A DNA stretch of 64,000 bases from Allodiplogaster sudhausi (GCA_945643635.1 CALZFC010000080.1:1790001-1854000), one strand, 5' to 3'; counted from the stretch's first letter, positions 24,228-42,480 are shown. Translations and numbers: made by a program. The notes: generated by a model from the letters alone, not told the origin.

Positions 24228-24784
24228 TCTCTCTGGCGACCTCTTCTCGTGTGCTTCAACTGATCTTTGAGATGTTTAAAGAACGCAAAACGAGATCTTC
24301 TGCCTCTGTGTATATATTTGGTCATGTCGGAATGCGTGTATAATATTATTGTTCTTTTAAGATATAACAGTGCTAATTGTTTAATTCACTGGATTAAGGC
24401 AGAGTAAGTGGCAAAGATTCTATTTATTAGCCAGTGCACTCTATAACAACAAATGTATGTGTATGTATGTGCAATACAAAAAAAGCAAGAATAAACAATT
24501 CCTGCCTTCAATTTTAGCATTTTCAGTTATGGAACACCACAAAGGTTCAAAAAAGGCCAAACAGTCATGCTGCGCAGACATTCTGCACTTTATTGAATTC
24601 TTCTAATAATTACATACTTTATTCGCTTGCTTTTGTCCGCTTGGCAACGCTAAGTAAACTGGTAAAGGGGAGAAAAATTAAATTATTGAAAGTATTAAGA
24701 TTTAGCTTGCACAGTTGCAAGCTTTAACCCATTTGACATGATCAACACAGGTTTAATGAAGTCTGACATAAATCCTTTTCCTCT
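24228..24784. other. Intergenic 3' flank of copy A
   Basis: AT-rich. It includes AATAAA near 24490, a plausible poly(A) signal also found in the matching place after copy B. No gene seen. Confidence 0.6.
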
Positions 24785-25436
24785 TTAACTACACAGTATT
24801 CGCACTTCACCTCTTCCGATGCCACCGACCATGAACAAATTGCTCGCCTTTCCGTAAGCGTAAATATAATAGATATTGCTTTCTTTATATCCTACAGGCA
24901 ACTTAGTGGTGAAAGAGGCGGCCAGCTCATACACGATTGAATAACGAATCTCGCATGTTGGGCGCAACGCTGTGGAGCTGTGGGAATAACGTATTTAGTG
25001 GCGCAGACAGATAAACCCTTATGATGGTACTTTGGATTAAGAATTTAGATACAACACTGGCAATTGTTTGGGAAGAGCAAAAGAAATCGGCGGAAAAGCT
25101 ATAACGCATGCCGATCATTCCCACCCTTCAAGGGACAGGTCCTAACATTCGGAAGTATGAAATCGTATGCGTTTCTGAAGTAGACTCATTTTCATCTGAG
25201 AATGGCACGCAAACAGACGCGCCATGAACATTCATTTGGAGTTCTCGGCAGTCATCGTTGAGATGCGACACGTCTTCACCATTTGCAACCATTTCTCGAG
25301 AAGGGACGTCTCCCTCGTGGTCCTTCGTCAGCGCCAGTGGCCATGCCATATCAACGAATCGCAATTTGGTATCCAACACGTTGGGATTTTTTCGATTCTT
25401 AAGGGATTCAAATTTAATCGCTATTATAAGCATCAA
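24785..25436 (-). CDS. Candidate minus-strand exons between the transporters, unidentified
   Basis: Three minus-strand frames look partly protein-like: 25436-25131 (contains LTKDHEGDVPSREMVANGED), about 25120-25017, and 24969-24785 after a good CCACAG acceptor (RYSIVYELAASFTTKLPVGY, then YIYAYGKASNLFMVGG, stop). I could not make their phases agree, so this may be a decayed gene. No family recognised. Confidence 0.22.
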
Positions 25437-26460
25437 AATTCACATGTGCACAATTTGGGTCTACGGATCCTTCGTCCGTCAAGATCTTCTTCAATGACTA
25501 TGGCAAGGACCGCCTGAATAAGGTGGCGATTATATCTCGTAGGCTCGAGTTTGTCACCTCAAGTAACCGAGCCTCGCATCGTATTTCGCAGACACAGTCT
25601 TCAAATTTCATGCAAACTTATAGGAACGCAGGTCTCAGAACGTCCATATTATAGATTGTGTTTAATTTGTTGAACTGTTGGTGCTCTGCGAGTTCTCAGT
25701 TCTAAGAGAACAAAAAAACAGTAAATAATCACAAGGAGGAACATCTATCTTTTCGTCCCTACACCATATATTTTTCTTACCTCGTAAGCTCAGACTGCCT
25801 TTGCTCGTAAGCTCAGACTGCCTATCAGGCGGCGTTTGATTTCTTCTATCCTTTTGTGGTGATTTAACAGTGGCTTCTGCAGAATGCACGCACTATAACA
25901 CACCTACGGATCATGTTCGAATTCCGTTTAATGAATGCCTGTATCGGCCTAAATGTAGCTGCTATTTTGGATCTTCATGCTCAGCCACAACTGTACTTAT
26001 AAGAAGTTCATATGTATGTACTTACGGGGCATCCGCCGAGATCATTGGACATTTCCGCACCTCTGTTCTGTAATTGCAGAAAGCACATCTTTTTTCTTCT
26101 TCTCTGTTTTACGCCCAGCAAAAGACTTATCAGCTAAGAGATTGGAATGTTTTCAGTCTCTCGCTCGGGCACGGGGAAATGGTCGCCGTTGCAGTGGTAA
26201 GGACTTGTTTTATTGTTTCATCTCAGAAGAAAGCTGAGGCCATCTTGTGGAGACGATTTTTATACATACATATCTGGAATTTTAATGGACATTTAATGTT
26301 AGCGTTTCTCAGCAGCTTATTGACTATTGATTTGTAGGAAAGGTTTTTTTTGTACCAGAAAAATGATCAAAAGAACATCAAGTAAAATGTAAATTTTGCA
26401 AGACAACGGTGCTGTTGAAGTAAAATATTTATTACGATTAATTGCGAATAGTAATGGTAG

Positions 26461-26496
26461 ATAACTATGCACCCAGTGCAATGGGTGCATAGTTAT
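26461..26496. repeat. Perfect 14-bp hairpin in the copy B 5' flank
   Basis: ATAACTATGCACCC and its exact complement GGGTGCATAGTTAT flank an 8-base loop, about 200 bases before the copy B start. It has no counterpart upstream of copy A. Confidence 0.8.
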
Positions 26497-26700
26497 CAGT
26501 GATTTCTATGAGAGCGTTGTATAACTCAATTCACAAGTTCTCCCTCTTTCTCTCTTGTTTTCCCTCTACTCGGTGCATTGCACTTTCTTCTCAACTTTTA
26601 TATTTGAATCCTTCTCGTTAAATATTTATAAATGTTGTCACGTCATAATTAATTAAATAAATCAATGTATAAACAAAGTAATTGTAAGACGAAAGGAAAG

Positions 26701-31894
<5,194 letters not shown>

Positions 31895-32493
31895 TCCGCT
31901 AGCCACTTCTTCGAGATGTGCAAAGAGCGACCTCTTCTGTCTCTGTGTATATATTTGGTCATGTCTGAATGGTCATGCTTGTATAATATTATAGTTCGTT
32001 TAGGATATAAGTTATATCATATATCAGGGTTCAATTCGCTGGAAAAGTGGACTGAGTAAGTGGCAAGCTGAAGATTCTATTTATTAGCCAGTGCTCTAAC
32101 AACAGATTGCATGTGCAATAGAAGAACGAAAAAAAGAATAAACAATTAACTCGAATCTTCAACGATCTCTAAAGCAAAGATCTGCCATCGTGTCTTCCAA
32201 GAGGACCTGCAAACAATTCGTATACTTTATAGGTATCCATCCAGTCACAGGTTGGAAATAACAGGGGGAAGCAGACAGGGCATTGTCACTGTATTCTATA
32301 GAAGTTGTACACCTTAGTAAGCTGAGGGCTGAACTCTTGATTCTGTATAAAGGAAATGTATTTTAACTGGCAATCCTAGTGACATTCTATAACAGCGCGT
32401 GCAATGTTGCAAATGCATTAAAAAGGGATCTATTTAGTTTATTTGTTCTATTTAAATAAATTTAAAAAAGGTACTGATTGAAAATAGTCGAGG
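31895..32493. other. Intergenic
   Basis: 3' flank of copy B, with AATAAA near 32133, and the 3' flank of MRPL35 on the other strand. AT-rich; nothing else seen. Confidence 0.6.
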
Positions 32494-33137
32494 TCAAACC
32501 TTTTTCCGCTCCCTGACGAGGTTGCCGCGGTCGTCCACTCTGGGAGAGTTGATTCCGTGTCGGACGTGGTACGGCCGGTAGGGGTCATCGGCGTAGTACT
32601 TCGGCCGCAACCAGAAGGGAGTTACCATCTTGTCCAGCATCTGGCATTCCTCCTGCATTACAAAACGACTCATCATCAAGAATCGACTCATTGCAAGAAT
32701 AGAACTCATTAGAATGAAAACAGTCTGGAAAAAACCTTGGTGCATGTCTCGTAGTAATAACTGGTCGTCTGAAAAGTGTCATCCTTAGAATATCGCTGTT
32801 TGTTTCTGCCTGGGTGGGCGCGGATCCACATTCCGTTGTTCAGTCGCTTGAATCTAAGCACGCAATTTGTTGTGCTGATGACTTAAACCAATCATCGAAT
32901 AGAAATACAATATTTGACAGGGAGCAATGTTCTACTTTGATGTTGCATCAAAGGAAGTACAAACCGGTCAAGAACGTCTTGTGACGGCCGCTTTCTGCCG
33001 TCTTTCGGAGAGAAACGAATGTGATACTCGTGCTCGGGGATGCAGGAGATGCTTCTGCTCTGGTTGAGAGTGGCCGATGGAGAGGGCGCCGCCGCCAGAA
33101 TGCCCAGCCGTGCTGCGCTGCGGGCGAGCGGCAACAT
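32494..33137 (-). CDS. MRPL35: Mitochondrial ribosomal protein bL35m
   Basis: Component of the mitochondrial large ribosomal subunit. Three exons in phase: 33137-32965, 32853-32736, 32652-32494; 149 residues. The N-terminus ([20 protein letters not shown]) is a typical mitochondrial presequence, rich in Arg and Ala without acids. The bL35m core is [19 protein letters not shown]. The animal-specific C-terminal block follows, [20 protein letters not shown], matching LLDKMTTSFWKRR..YVDDPYQ in mammals. The start is the only ATG in the first exon frame. It is convergent with transporter copy B. Confidence 0.93.
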
Positions 33138-33949
33138 GGGCGGAAACTAGAATTTACAATTTCAACACATATTAAGCAGAAAAACTCTTCTTATTGCCGT
33201 AATAGTCTTTAAATTCATAGTATTTACATAAAAATTTTAGTGTAATGTCTACAATAGTATGAAGTGAACGCGAGATATCGAATTCGTACCAATTCCGTAA
33301 ACAGTTTCTTCTAGATCTCACGGTCGCACACCCTTAGTTCTCCTTTTTTCGTTGCATTCACCTTCTCGTTTTTTGGTTATGCAAAGCTGCTTTTCTAACT
33401 CTCTTACTTAGCCGATATCTAGAATGTTTAAAGAGCTATTTAAGGCGCAAGACTGAGGCGATTCCAAGAACGCGAATTGCGAGATCGCCAAGGGCTCAGA
33501 ATGTCTGCAGTTTCCTCTTTATTTTTGCCCGAAGAGTGGTCTCCGAGCTGTTGCTTCTCTTGCTATGGTTCGGTCTCAGCTCGAGGTAATTTCATTTGGC
33601 CCAGCTACTTCTTCCTCTGCGTACAGAGAATCGCATCTTCATTCTCCGCCTTACATTCGATTTAATCCCCCCTCTCTTTCGGCCCTGGGGAGTAGTTTTG
33701 CGCCGTGTCCCACACAAGGTCCATTCTGACTTTGGAAGATGCCCGTCTTAACGCTCACTTTTCGTAACTGACCAATTGATTTGAATTCACGGATTTGACA
33801 TTTTCAGCGCTGCTTAACCAACTGACTTCTGAAATTGAATTAATATTCGGTAAAACCTTAGCTGGTGGAAGTAATTAGTGTTGTTGTATTGCTTATCCAA
33901 CTTGCTTTTTTTTATTTGAGAGCTTAATATCTTTTTATTTTCCTTGAGA
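33138..33949. other. Divergent intergenic region MRPL35 / Ig protein
   Basis: AT-rich; it must contain both promoters. A plus-strand open frame at 33477-33665 has no splice support. Confidence 0.6.
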
Positions 33950-35877
33950 ATGCCGCTCATCCAGCAATCTTCGTCTGACTCTCTTCTCCGCTTCGTCGAG
34001 CCTCCTTCAGTCCGCCAGTTGATGGATGGCTCGATCGAGCTGGAAGCTCGTTTTGAGTGCGATGCAGCGGTGGTCGCTCTCGTTCCCACTCATGTCGTCT
34101 GGCGACACGGGTACGGTATTCATTTGTTATGCTTTACCAAAGTGAGTTGTTACTTTTTATAGAGATCGCGTGATTCACGACATCGAGAACAGCTCTTCGC
34201 CTCGGCATTTCGTCGTTTTTCTTCCAAGGTTTATATCTCTTTCGTTCCTTTTTTCCCGTAAATCTTGGTGTCTTGAAGTGAATAATTACTGTGATATTTA
34301 ATATTATTCTCATAAAGTGTTTGTAGAGGGGACGGCAGCTGCTCGAGTGTCCTCCGAATAGAAGAACCAAGCCAAGCAGATGCCGGTCTTTATCGCTGCG
34401 AAGTTGTCACCGCAGAGGGACTGCTCACTGCTCTCGTTGATGTTAGATTTCTTGATCTTCCAGTACTTCTCTTTACTGTCTTATAAGCGTCTTATATAAT
34501 GACTTTTGTTGGTGGAGATCCTTCGATAGCGTTCTGAAATACGGTATTGGAATCAATTGCAGGTGCCCGAGATTGTGTTCAAGAAGCCGTCCTTCGTGCA
34601 GAAGACTGGATTCCACACACGCGATAATGGCAGATTGGTGGTGCGCTTTCAACATTACTTTTCTATTCACGATACAAACGATATGGAAGAAAGGCAGTGA
34701 GGTTTACAATTTTGAAGATCATGGACTTTCGTATTCGGTCGCCTGTGGAAGCGAAAGCAGAGTGGAGAGAGGATGGAAAAGTGCTGACTCCGAAGAGTTC
34801 CTCTGTCAATATCACGTGGAAGAAGGAACCGGGAGATGTTAGTTCAAACTCTTGGACCATGTCGTTGTTTAAGGAAAGGTTCTTACTCTTCTGGACATCA
34901 CTGTGCTATTTCAGTCCGAAATCCTTCTCCATTCAGAATTCGTTTAAAGAATTAACAAGCGAAGTAAGTTAAAGTTGATTCCAGACGTACTACGGTGCGC
35001 TAATGCTCTGTCTGCCTCCGAATTACAATGAACGCGTCTTTGAATGCCGCATTTCCAACGAGTTTGGACAGCTTCTTGCGACATTTAATGGCAAGGTTTG
35101 GATCATTTTGTTGTTGTTCTCTTTTATGCATATTTCATTTAATTGACATGTTTAAACAGTTTTATCGAGTTATGACCTGATCACTTGCAGGATGACACGG
35201 GCTGTCCGCGTCTGATTCGTCCACTCAACGGCAGACATCTCATCAAGGTACTCTACAGTTCTCTTTACTTCTTATTAATCAAATTATATTTACACGAGTT
35301 CCGCTTTCTAAAATATGGTAAAATGGAGGAAATGAATAGTATACCGTGGTTGCTGTTGTCCAGGATCACGTCCATATTGCGATCTTTGAAGTTGGTTTCC
35401 AATCGTCGTCGCCGCCAACGATTCATTGGTGGAATCCGAAAGGTAGCTAACATCTCTGAATAATGAATCATTTACTTTCCTATGTTTCAACTGCCTGTAT
35501 TCTTCTCAAGGAAAGAAGCTGCAAGTGTCCGGGCGAGTGAAGTTGAGTCTGACGGGTGAATCTCCAGATGTCTACTCTGCCAGGATGCAACTTGCCAACT
35601 GGGGAGAGCGAGATGCCGGAAGGTTTGAACTTGAAATTCTATTTTTAAATAGTTATAGTTGTTCTCAGTAGACAGGGGGGAAGCTCCTCAAGGAATCGTA
35701 TAATAATGGAATTGCACTTGCCACAGATACACGTGCACGATCGAGAATGAGTCGGGCCGCACCGCAATGGACGTGGTGTTCAGGGATGTCGACCATGTCG
35801 GCCGACTCATGTCTCGTCTCTTCTCCTATGACATTGCCACTTCTGCTAGCGAGAGAAGGGGAAGTTCCCCTTGTTAA
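33950..35877 (+). CDS. Three-Ig-domain (I-set) intracellular protein
   Basis: Ten exons in phase: 33950-34110, 34163-34228, 34327-34441, 34563-34640, 34718-34837, 34985-35095, 35191-35247, 35364-35442, 35511-35622, 35727-35877; 349 residues. Each of three modules has an Ig-fold signature: Cys ... W (FECD, HVVWRHG) then ADAGLYRCEV; AEWREDGK then NERVFECRISNEFG; IHWWNPKGK then RDAGRYTCTIENESG. There is no signal peptide or membrane segment, so it is probably cytoplasmic, like the Ig modules of titin, twitchin or UNC-89 type muscle proteins. The second domain lacks the usual first Cys in the part I can read. The exon 4/5 junction (donor GTG|GTGCGC, acceptor TTTTGAAG) is the least certain. I cannot assign an orthologue. 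Confidence 0.82.
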
Positions 35878-36285
35878 TAGTTTATTCAAATCGAAGATAT
35901 ATTAATTGCGAAACTTCGTTAAAACCTTAAACTTGCTTACGTGCTTTTTTTGGCCCATTGGTGTTTTCACATGAATTGTACACTTCGCTGCATCTTTATA
36001 TTGCTGTTTTAGCTTGTTGATAAAGCCTTTACTATATTGAGTAGATGTCTCCGAATTGTTGCTTCACTTGCAGCCTCTTGCTACTGTCGTTACTAGCATT
36101 CGATTCTATTAAAAGTGCTGAAGGAATGCTAGCGACTGATAGAAGGAATAGAAGAAGACAGCTGTTGAAACGGCTTCTTATCTTGCTCGTGTAATAGTAC
36201 TTATTCCCGATTCTAATACTGTGATTACTGTAGCTTTGCTTTGTTTCTTCGATACAACGTACAGAATTCGAATGCAGAACTCCTA
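35878..36285. other. Intergenic Ig protein / DDX47
   Basis: No gene. Long minus-strand frames here are the reverse of the acidic first exon of DDX47 and flanking AT-rich DNA. Confidence 0.6.
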
Positions 36286-38332
36286 ATGTCGGATTCGTCA
36301 TCATCCGAGGATGAGCTTGCTGTGCAGTGTGCAGAGAATGAGAAGAAGAAGAGACTACTGAAGAAGAAGAGGAGCGAGGGAAAGAAAGGAAAGAACGATG
36401 AGGAAGAAGATGTAGAAGGGGAGGAGGAAGAGGAAGACACGCGCAGTTTTGCAGAGCTGGTAAGCAATAAGTTGCTTCTATTTTTTTTATAGGAAAACAT
36501 TTTGCCGTGAATTGAATTTGACTTGGATCTGCCGTCTGCTTGTTCCCGAAATTTGGATTGATTCTATTCATTTTATCCTCATTGTTAAATGTGAAATAAA
36601 AAAGAATAACAATGGGGAAATGTAGCTTTGAAATGCAATATTGCGAAATTGCAGGGTGTATGCGAATCCCTTTGCGAGGCGACCGCAGCTCTGGGTTGGA
36701 AAGAACCGTCGAAGATCCAGCGAGCAGCCCTCCCTCCCGCTCTCAATGGCAAAGATGTCATTGGACTGGCCGAGACCGGGTGAGACCTTGTTCCCCGCGC
36801 ATTTCTCATTTGAATTATCTATGAAAACGATAATTTATTGCTGTTTGGAAGATGCACTTTTTATAGCCTTAGATGAGATAAGTAAAAGAAGAAGTTGATC
36901 TGCTTGAGATCTGGAAAGACGGGCGCGTTTGCCCTTCCGATCCTCCAGGCTCTTCTAGAACAGCCGCAGAAGCTCTTCGCTCTCGTTCTCACTCCAACTC
37001 GTGAACTCGCCTTTCAGGTCAGGGAAACTTTAAGGATTCCATTTGCTTTTGTTTTTCCCCTTTGCACATTTGTTTCGATCAAGCAGAACAGAAAGAAACC
37101 TTGGATGAATTTTTTTTTTCAGATTGCACAACAATTTGAAGCGCTTGGAGCCTCGATTGGGTTGACTGTTGGTACGAACATTTTCACTAATCTTTCTGCT
37201 TTTATAGGATCTCTATAGATTGTTGAAATAAGTGAACATGAGGATTTAGCAGAGTTTTGCTAATTGAATGCAAATGCTTTACAATTTGATGGGCGAACGA
37301 TCTGAAATGTTGTTTTGTTACATATTTAACTGTTGTTAAGTAGTTGTTTGTTTTGCTAAATAAGAAGATTGAACGAGGACGACCTTTCAGCTGTGATCGT
37401 TGGCGGGGTCGACATGGTCACGCAGGCAATCGCTCTTGCAAAGCGGCCGCACATCATTGTTGGTACGTCGATCCTTTTGCAGAAGTCTTCTTGAAATCTT
37501 ATAGAGATTTTTTTTCATGTTCCATAAGTGTTTACTTAGGAATCGAATAGTTGCTTAAGAAAGTTCAGTCGAACAGAAGTGTTGTATTTTGAGCGACTCC
37601 GGGTCGCTTGGTCGACCACCTCGAGAACACGCGCGGGTTCAACCTCCGCGCCATTCGATTCCTCGTCATGGATGAAGCGGATCGCATTCTTAACATGGAC
37701 TTTGAGGTCTGTACCCAAATATCCATTCCAAGTATCGATGATGATTATGGCTGTGACGATGCTGGAGAAATAAATGTTGACTGATTTATGTTCTAGGTTG
37801 AACTGGACAAGATTCTCAAGGTCGTCCCGAAGGACAGGCGAACATTCCTCTTCAGTGCCACGATGACCAAGAAGGTTTGTTCTGATTCTACTGGAGTGAG
37901 CATTCACGGATGAACTGAGCTGACGCTACGCTTGAGAGTTCATTCTTATGAGAAACCCTTGCAGGTTGCTAAACTGGAGCGTGCATCCTTGAGAGATCCG
38001 GCGAGAGTTGAAGTGTCCACTCGGTACAAAACAGTTGATAAACTCAAGCAGAACTATCTCTTCATTCCACACAAATACAAGGTTGGTCAAGTCATCTATT
38101 AGTCGTTTATATTTGGGCTAATATAGTTTTCTACTCCTTTAATAACAGTAACTCCTAAACTTGAGCTAACAACTTGACCTTATTGAGGAGGCGTACCTCG
38201 TGTACCTCCTGAATGAACTCTTCGGTAGTTCTGTTATCATCTTCTGTGCCACTTGTGCATCGGCCATGAAGACAGCCATGCTGCTGCGGCAGTTGGGAAT
38301 GCAGGTTTCACTCTTCTCTCACTCTTTCTTCG

Positions 38333-38364
<32 letters not shown>

Positions 38365-39355
38365 CCTTTTCCAGGCTGTTCCCCTGCACGGCCAAATGGG
38401 TCAAGAGAAGCGCCTTGGATCCTTGAACAAGTTCAAGAGCAAAGCCCGCAACATTCTGGTGTGCACGGATGTTGCTTCGAGAGGTTTCTATTTAATATCT
38501 CTAAAACATACGTTACTGATTTGGTTAAGCATGTTCACCTAGATTACTGATAACTTCAGGCCTTGATATTCCTCACGTCGACGCTGTCGTGAATTTTGAT
38601 GTTCCTTCACAGTCGAAAGACTACATTCATCGTGTTGGCCGGTGTGTTTTAAGACTTTGATTCAACACTTATCTCTTTAATGATATTCATATGTAGTATT
38701 TATTAGAACTCACAGAAACGATAGAGAGGATCCATTTTCAGAACAGCTCGAGCAGGCCGAGCCGGCCTTGCAGTCACTTTTGTCACGCAATACGATGTCG
38801 AGATGTACCAGAGGATCGAAGCACACATTGGTAGGCCATTCCGGATCTCTAAAGGAATCTTACAGTAATCCTTCCCTCCGTCATCCCGCAGGGAAGAAGT
38901 TAACGGAGTACCCGTGCGTGGAAAGTGATGTGATGCTGTTGGTGGAGAGAGTCAACGAGGCTAATCGATTGGCCAAGGATGAGATGAAGGAGATGGAAGA
39001 CAAGAAGAAGGGCAAGAAACGGTACTCGTCCATTTCCTAAAAATTCATCTGTTTGGTGGCCATTGTAAAAACCCTTGGGGCGGGGGCGCTTTAGTTTGGT
39101 GTTTATTTTTTATTTTTCTAAAACTAACTGAAAATAAGCCCGCCCACTGAATAATAAGATTTGGAAGAAGGCAGCTATTATATCCACTTACCATTAGGTT
39201 ACTGTTCTATTATCATTTTTTCTTCGTTTCTTTATAGAAACTTCGATGACAATGACGACACGGAGGAAGCGAACGGATTCAGAAAGAAGATGAAGAAGGG
39301 AGCGGGCGGATTGCAGATCAAGAACAAGGGAGGCAAGAGAAAGAAGGGGCGATAG
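36286..39355 (+). CDS. DDX47: DEAD-box RNA helicase DDX47 (yeast Rrp3)
   Basis: Nucleolar ATP-dependent RNA helicase for 18S rRNA maturation. Fourteen exons in phase: 36286-36459, 36655-36779, 36909-37017, 37123-37171, 37391-37462, 37594-37706, 37797-37874, 37965-38081, 38188-38304, 38375-38483, 38560-38641, 38742-38830, 38892-39021, 39238-39355; 493 residues. An acidic/basic N-terminal extension (1-58) precedes the Q motif (GWKEPSKIQ). Then AETGSGKT (97-104), [16 protein letters not shown] (203-206), SAT, and motif [14 protein letters not shown] Lys-rich tail ends GGKRKKGR. Introns 2, 5 and 8 all end in TTGAG. AATAAA lies at 39554. Intact. Confidence 0.97.
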
Positions 39356-39874
39356 ATCCTCTTTATCTCTCCCTCTCATCATATTTCTCCACTTCCTTTA
39401 TCTTATCATCTCTATTCCGAGTCCGTGGTCCCACCACCAAATTGTTGTTATCAAGCGAAGCATGGATTGCATTTGTTGCGTTCTTCATTCAGCTTGAATT
39501 TGTTAGACATTTACACATTGTTTCTGTTATTAATAGTTCGTTACCGAAATGCAAATAAACCACATTATTGTTCACCCGTTCAATTCAACAGTTAGAAAGC
39601 TTACAACCAATGAAAGCACATGAAATGGATTACATTACATTTGAATTAGCACCACAGAATCACCGGAATGGATAAAACGGGCCAGTAAAGAAGTGGACTG
39701 GCAAGTGAGGAGAAATCTTATGTCATTACAAAAGTAATCGAATTACAATGAAGAATCTGAAACATCGGATAACAAACATTTTCCAAAAGGAAGAACTTAA
39801 TGAATACGGTAAACAAAACGTACTGAAGGGGACTCATCTAACGATGAATGGAAAGTCAAGGAAGATCACGCATT
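39356..39874. other. Convergent 3' flanks of DDX47 and SUPT3H
   Basis: AT-rich untranslated sequence. It carries the DDX47 poly(A) signal AATAAA (39554-39559). No gene. Confidence 0.7.
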
Positions 39875-40977
39875 TCAGTAGTAGCCAAACAGAAGGTCGC
39901 CGCGGTGTCGGAAGCCATAGTTTCTTCGGAGAGCCTCTTCGTAGTGACGGAGCTGCAAGAACGGAAGGAGTCGAAAGGCGATGCAATCAGAGATTATCAC
40001 AACGGAGAATGAGGAATACCTGGAGTGTGCCCTGAGAGCCAACATTCCGGAAGAGGCCTTTCTGCTCTGTGCACGCAATAATGTAAGCAGAGTCTGTCAC
40101 CTGGAAACATAGGAATGTCACCTTTACATAAGCTTTTGACTAGGCACTTTTAAATAGATTAAAGATGAAACTACCTCGGCGATGACCTCACGCGCGATCC
40201 AATTGAGGATAAAGGCAACGTCATTTTCAACAGCACCGTTCACGCCCAGCCAAAGGAGCAGAATCTCAGAGTCGTTGCGTCTGAAAACAGCGACTTATTA
40301 TAGGTGAATCATAAATGCATTTCAGAGAAGAAAAAAAGATAAACAAGACAACTGAAAAAAAAAACAAAATAGGTAAAAACGAAGAAAAACAAACCTTATG
40401 CTAGAAACAAAGGTTCTCCTTCGTGCTTCTGCGAACTGGGAATACCAATAGGAATCGTGTCTGGCCACTCGGGATGCCATTCTACGGCTGCGGGCAAGGC
40501 GCTCCGGGTCGGCATCGAAGACTGTCTGGAGGTTGGCAGATCAATCAATCATTCAATATTATCTTATTTGTTACTAAACTAGATTGTCAAGTACATTTTA
40601 TTACCGTGTATATCTATCAATAACATTCGGATTCGGCATCTCTCAAAGCATGATGAACGAACCTCCAGTACAGCAGTACTCAGCTCCTCTATTTTGTCGA
40701 AGGCCTCCTCAAGCGAATTGCAGATTTTAACGGCTTGCGACGTGATTGAGACTCTGTAATGAGGAAGACTTCGGAAAGATACAATATTCTTACTTTCTTA
40801 GCACCATAAACATATATTGCTTCTTTTTACATCTATTGAGAGATAATTTTTCCGATACACACCCTTTTCAACTAAAAATTCTGGAGAGCATAGAGGAGAG
40901 GGATGGAGAGAGAGGGAGCGAGAGAGAAAATGAGAAAGAGAAAGAAAGGGAAAGAAAGAAAGAAAGAAAGAAAGGGA

Positions 40978-41053
<76 letters not shown>

Positions 41054-42480
41054 GAGGTTTCCAGGTGTCCATGCTATCATATCTGACACTGACATAAGAA
41101 ATAGTTTAATTCCATTTGTTTACTGCAGAGTTGACCTTTATTTTTTCCAGATTGAAATGATAATGTCTTGAAGGGAAAACAGATGAAGGATTCAAGCAGT
41201 TCCCCTGCAAAGCTGCGCTGACCTTGCCACAATGTCTTCCTTGTCCTTCTCGTCCTCCTCTCCGCTGTCTTCGTCGCTCTCCTCTTCCAGATTGGACAAC
41301 GCCGTCCTCTTTCTTTGGCGAGTCTTTGATCTCTTCGACTCCTCTTCTTCGTCCTGAAAAGCTGAAGTGTACCAAATCGAAAAAAGTCTCGAATAATAAA
41401 ATTACTCGGGAAAAATAACGATAAATGGAATGCTGAGATTAGATTAAGAATGTCATCGCTCACCGAATCTGCTTCTTCCTTGTTGTTGTTGTTGTTCTCG
41501 CTAGAATCCTCGGTTACCAGAGCGGCCAGAGTTCCGGAACTCGCTTGCGCGTTGATAGAGCGAATGTTAGCTGCTATCTGAAGAAGTGGACGTTCGCAAG
41601 ACAGAGTGATATTGGATAACAAAAACTTCAAGTATTTTCTATTCCTGGCTTCAACAGAACTCTTGGTGAAAGAGCTGAAACACCTTAACGTAGGCCATGA
41701 GTCGAGCAGCGAGAAGGCGATGACGACGAAAGCAGAAGGCCACGTCTTCCAGGGAAGCTTTTTGGCGTCTATGAAAGAGAAGGGAGAATGTGGAATGGCA
41801 GCTATCTCAAAGCGAAGAAAGTCAAACCGGCTACATTCAATGACCGAAATGAAATTGGGGAAAAGAAATGAAAGAGAAGTGAAGGCCAAACATGCACCCA
41901 GCAGACTCCGCGTACTCCCGACAACGATGCACAAAGAGAATCAGCTGATCGCGCATCACTCCCAGCATCAGCTCGCGGCATTTCTTCAAAAGATATTGCT
42001 AATAGTTCTATTTACTAACAATTTACAATTTACAATCTAAAACTCTATCATAAAAGTAATAGACCCGTTTAATCAAATCAAAGAGAGTATAAGAAAAGGA
42101 GAACAAACCTGAAGGGGCTTGTCACCATCTCCATTAACAAGCATGAGTGCAGCGGTAACATCTGCATACAACTCGCTCGTTCTATTCCATGCCGCCTCAT
42201 TCATGATTAGAGCGGGAGGTGTCCTTCTAAATTTCGTTTGATTGATGTTTAATAAATAGTTTGGCGAGAAATTAGTTAAATATTTAATTTCAGCTATTTG
42301 CCTAAGCATCAGACGTTTCAGTCGTGGTATTTTGGCAAGATAATGAACGTACGACTTGGAAGTAGAAGAATTGGTAGGGCGGCCTAGCTTCGGCGCCGGG
42401 GCATCGCCTCTTCCTCGACTTCCGCGACCGCGATTCGAAGACGTCTTCCGTTTCCTCCCGTTGCGAGTATCATTCGTCAT
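39875..42480 (-). CDS. SUPT3H: SPT3 homologue, SAGA coactivator subunit
   Basis: Histone-fold subunit of the SAGA histone acetyltransferase complex that contacts TBP. Eleven exons in phase: 42480-42353, 42226-42109, 41983-41898, 41768-41684, 41577-41464, 41353-41223, 40753-40663, 40525-40395, 40280-40175, 40100-40020, 39952-39875; 382 residues (human SUPT3H 317-399). A basic N-tail (MTNDTRNGRKRK) leads to ELYADVTAALMLVNGDGDKP. The histone fold follows: KCRELMLGVMRDQLILF and LEDVAFCFRRHRLLAARL. The C-terminal SPT3 domain has RLARSRRMASRVARHDSY, ILNWIAREVIAEVTDSAY and LRHYEEALRRNYGF. The middle (Asn-rich, then acidic) is poorly conserved. Exon 3 uses a TTGAAG acceptor, chosen because it keeps the family spacing. 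The intron between exons 6 and 7 carries a GAAA array. Confidence 0.88.
40871..41054. repeat. (GA)n / (GAAA)n array in SUPT3H intron 6
   Basis: GA repeats grading into about 25 GAAA units on the plus strand, so CTTT-rich in the sense of SUPT3H. Confidence 0.9.

Larger units (their letters stand above)
18662..24236 (+). repeat. Tandem duplication unit A (transporter gene plus 5' flank)
   Basis: From GGTGATTTAACAGTGGCTTC at 18662 onward this block matches 25858 onward, over the 5' flank, all exons and parts of all introns. Clear similarity ends just after the transporter stop codon. Weaker similarity continues into the 3' flank to about 24500. The two units are offset by 7.2 to 7.7 kb. Confidence 0.9.

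Noticed and set aside
41077..41934. A 285-codon minus-strand open frame
   Set aside because: It runs through SUPT3H introns in a frame different from the exons that match SPT3; the exon-based model explains the conservation.
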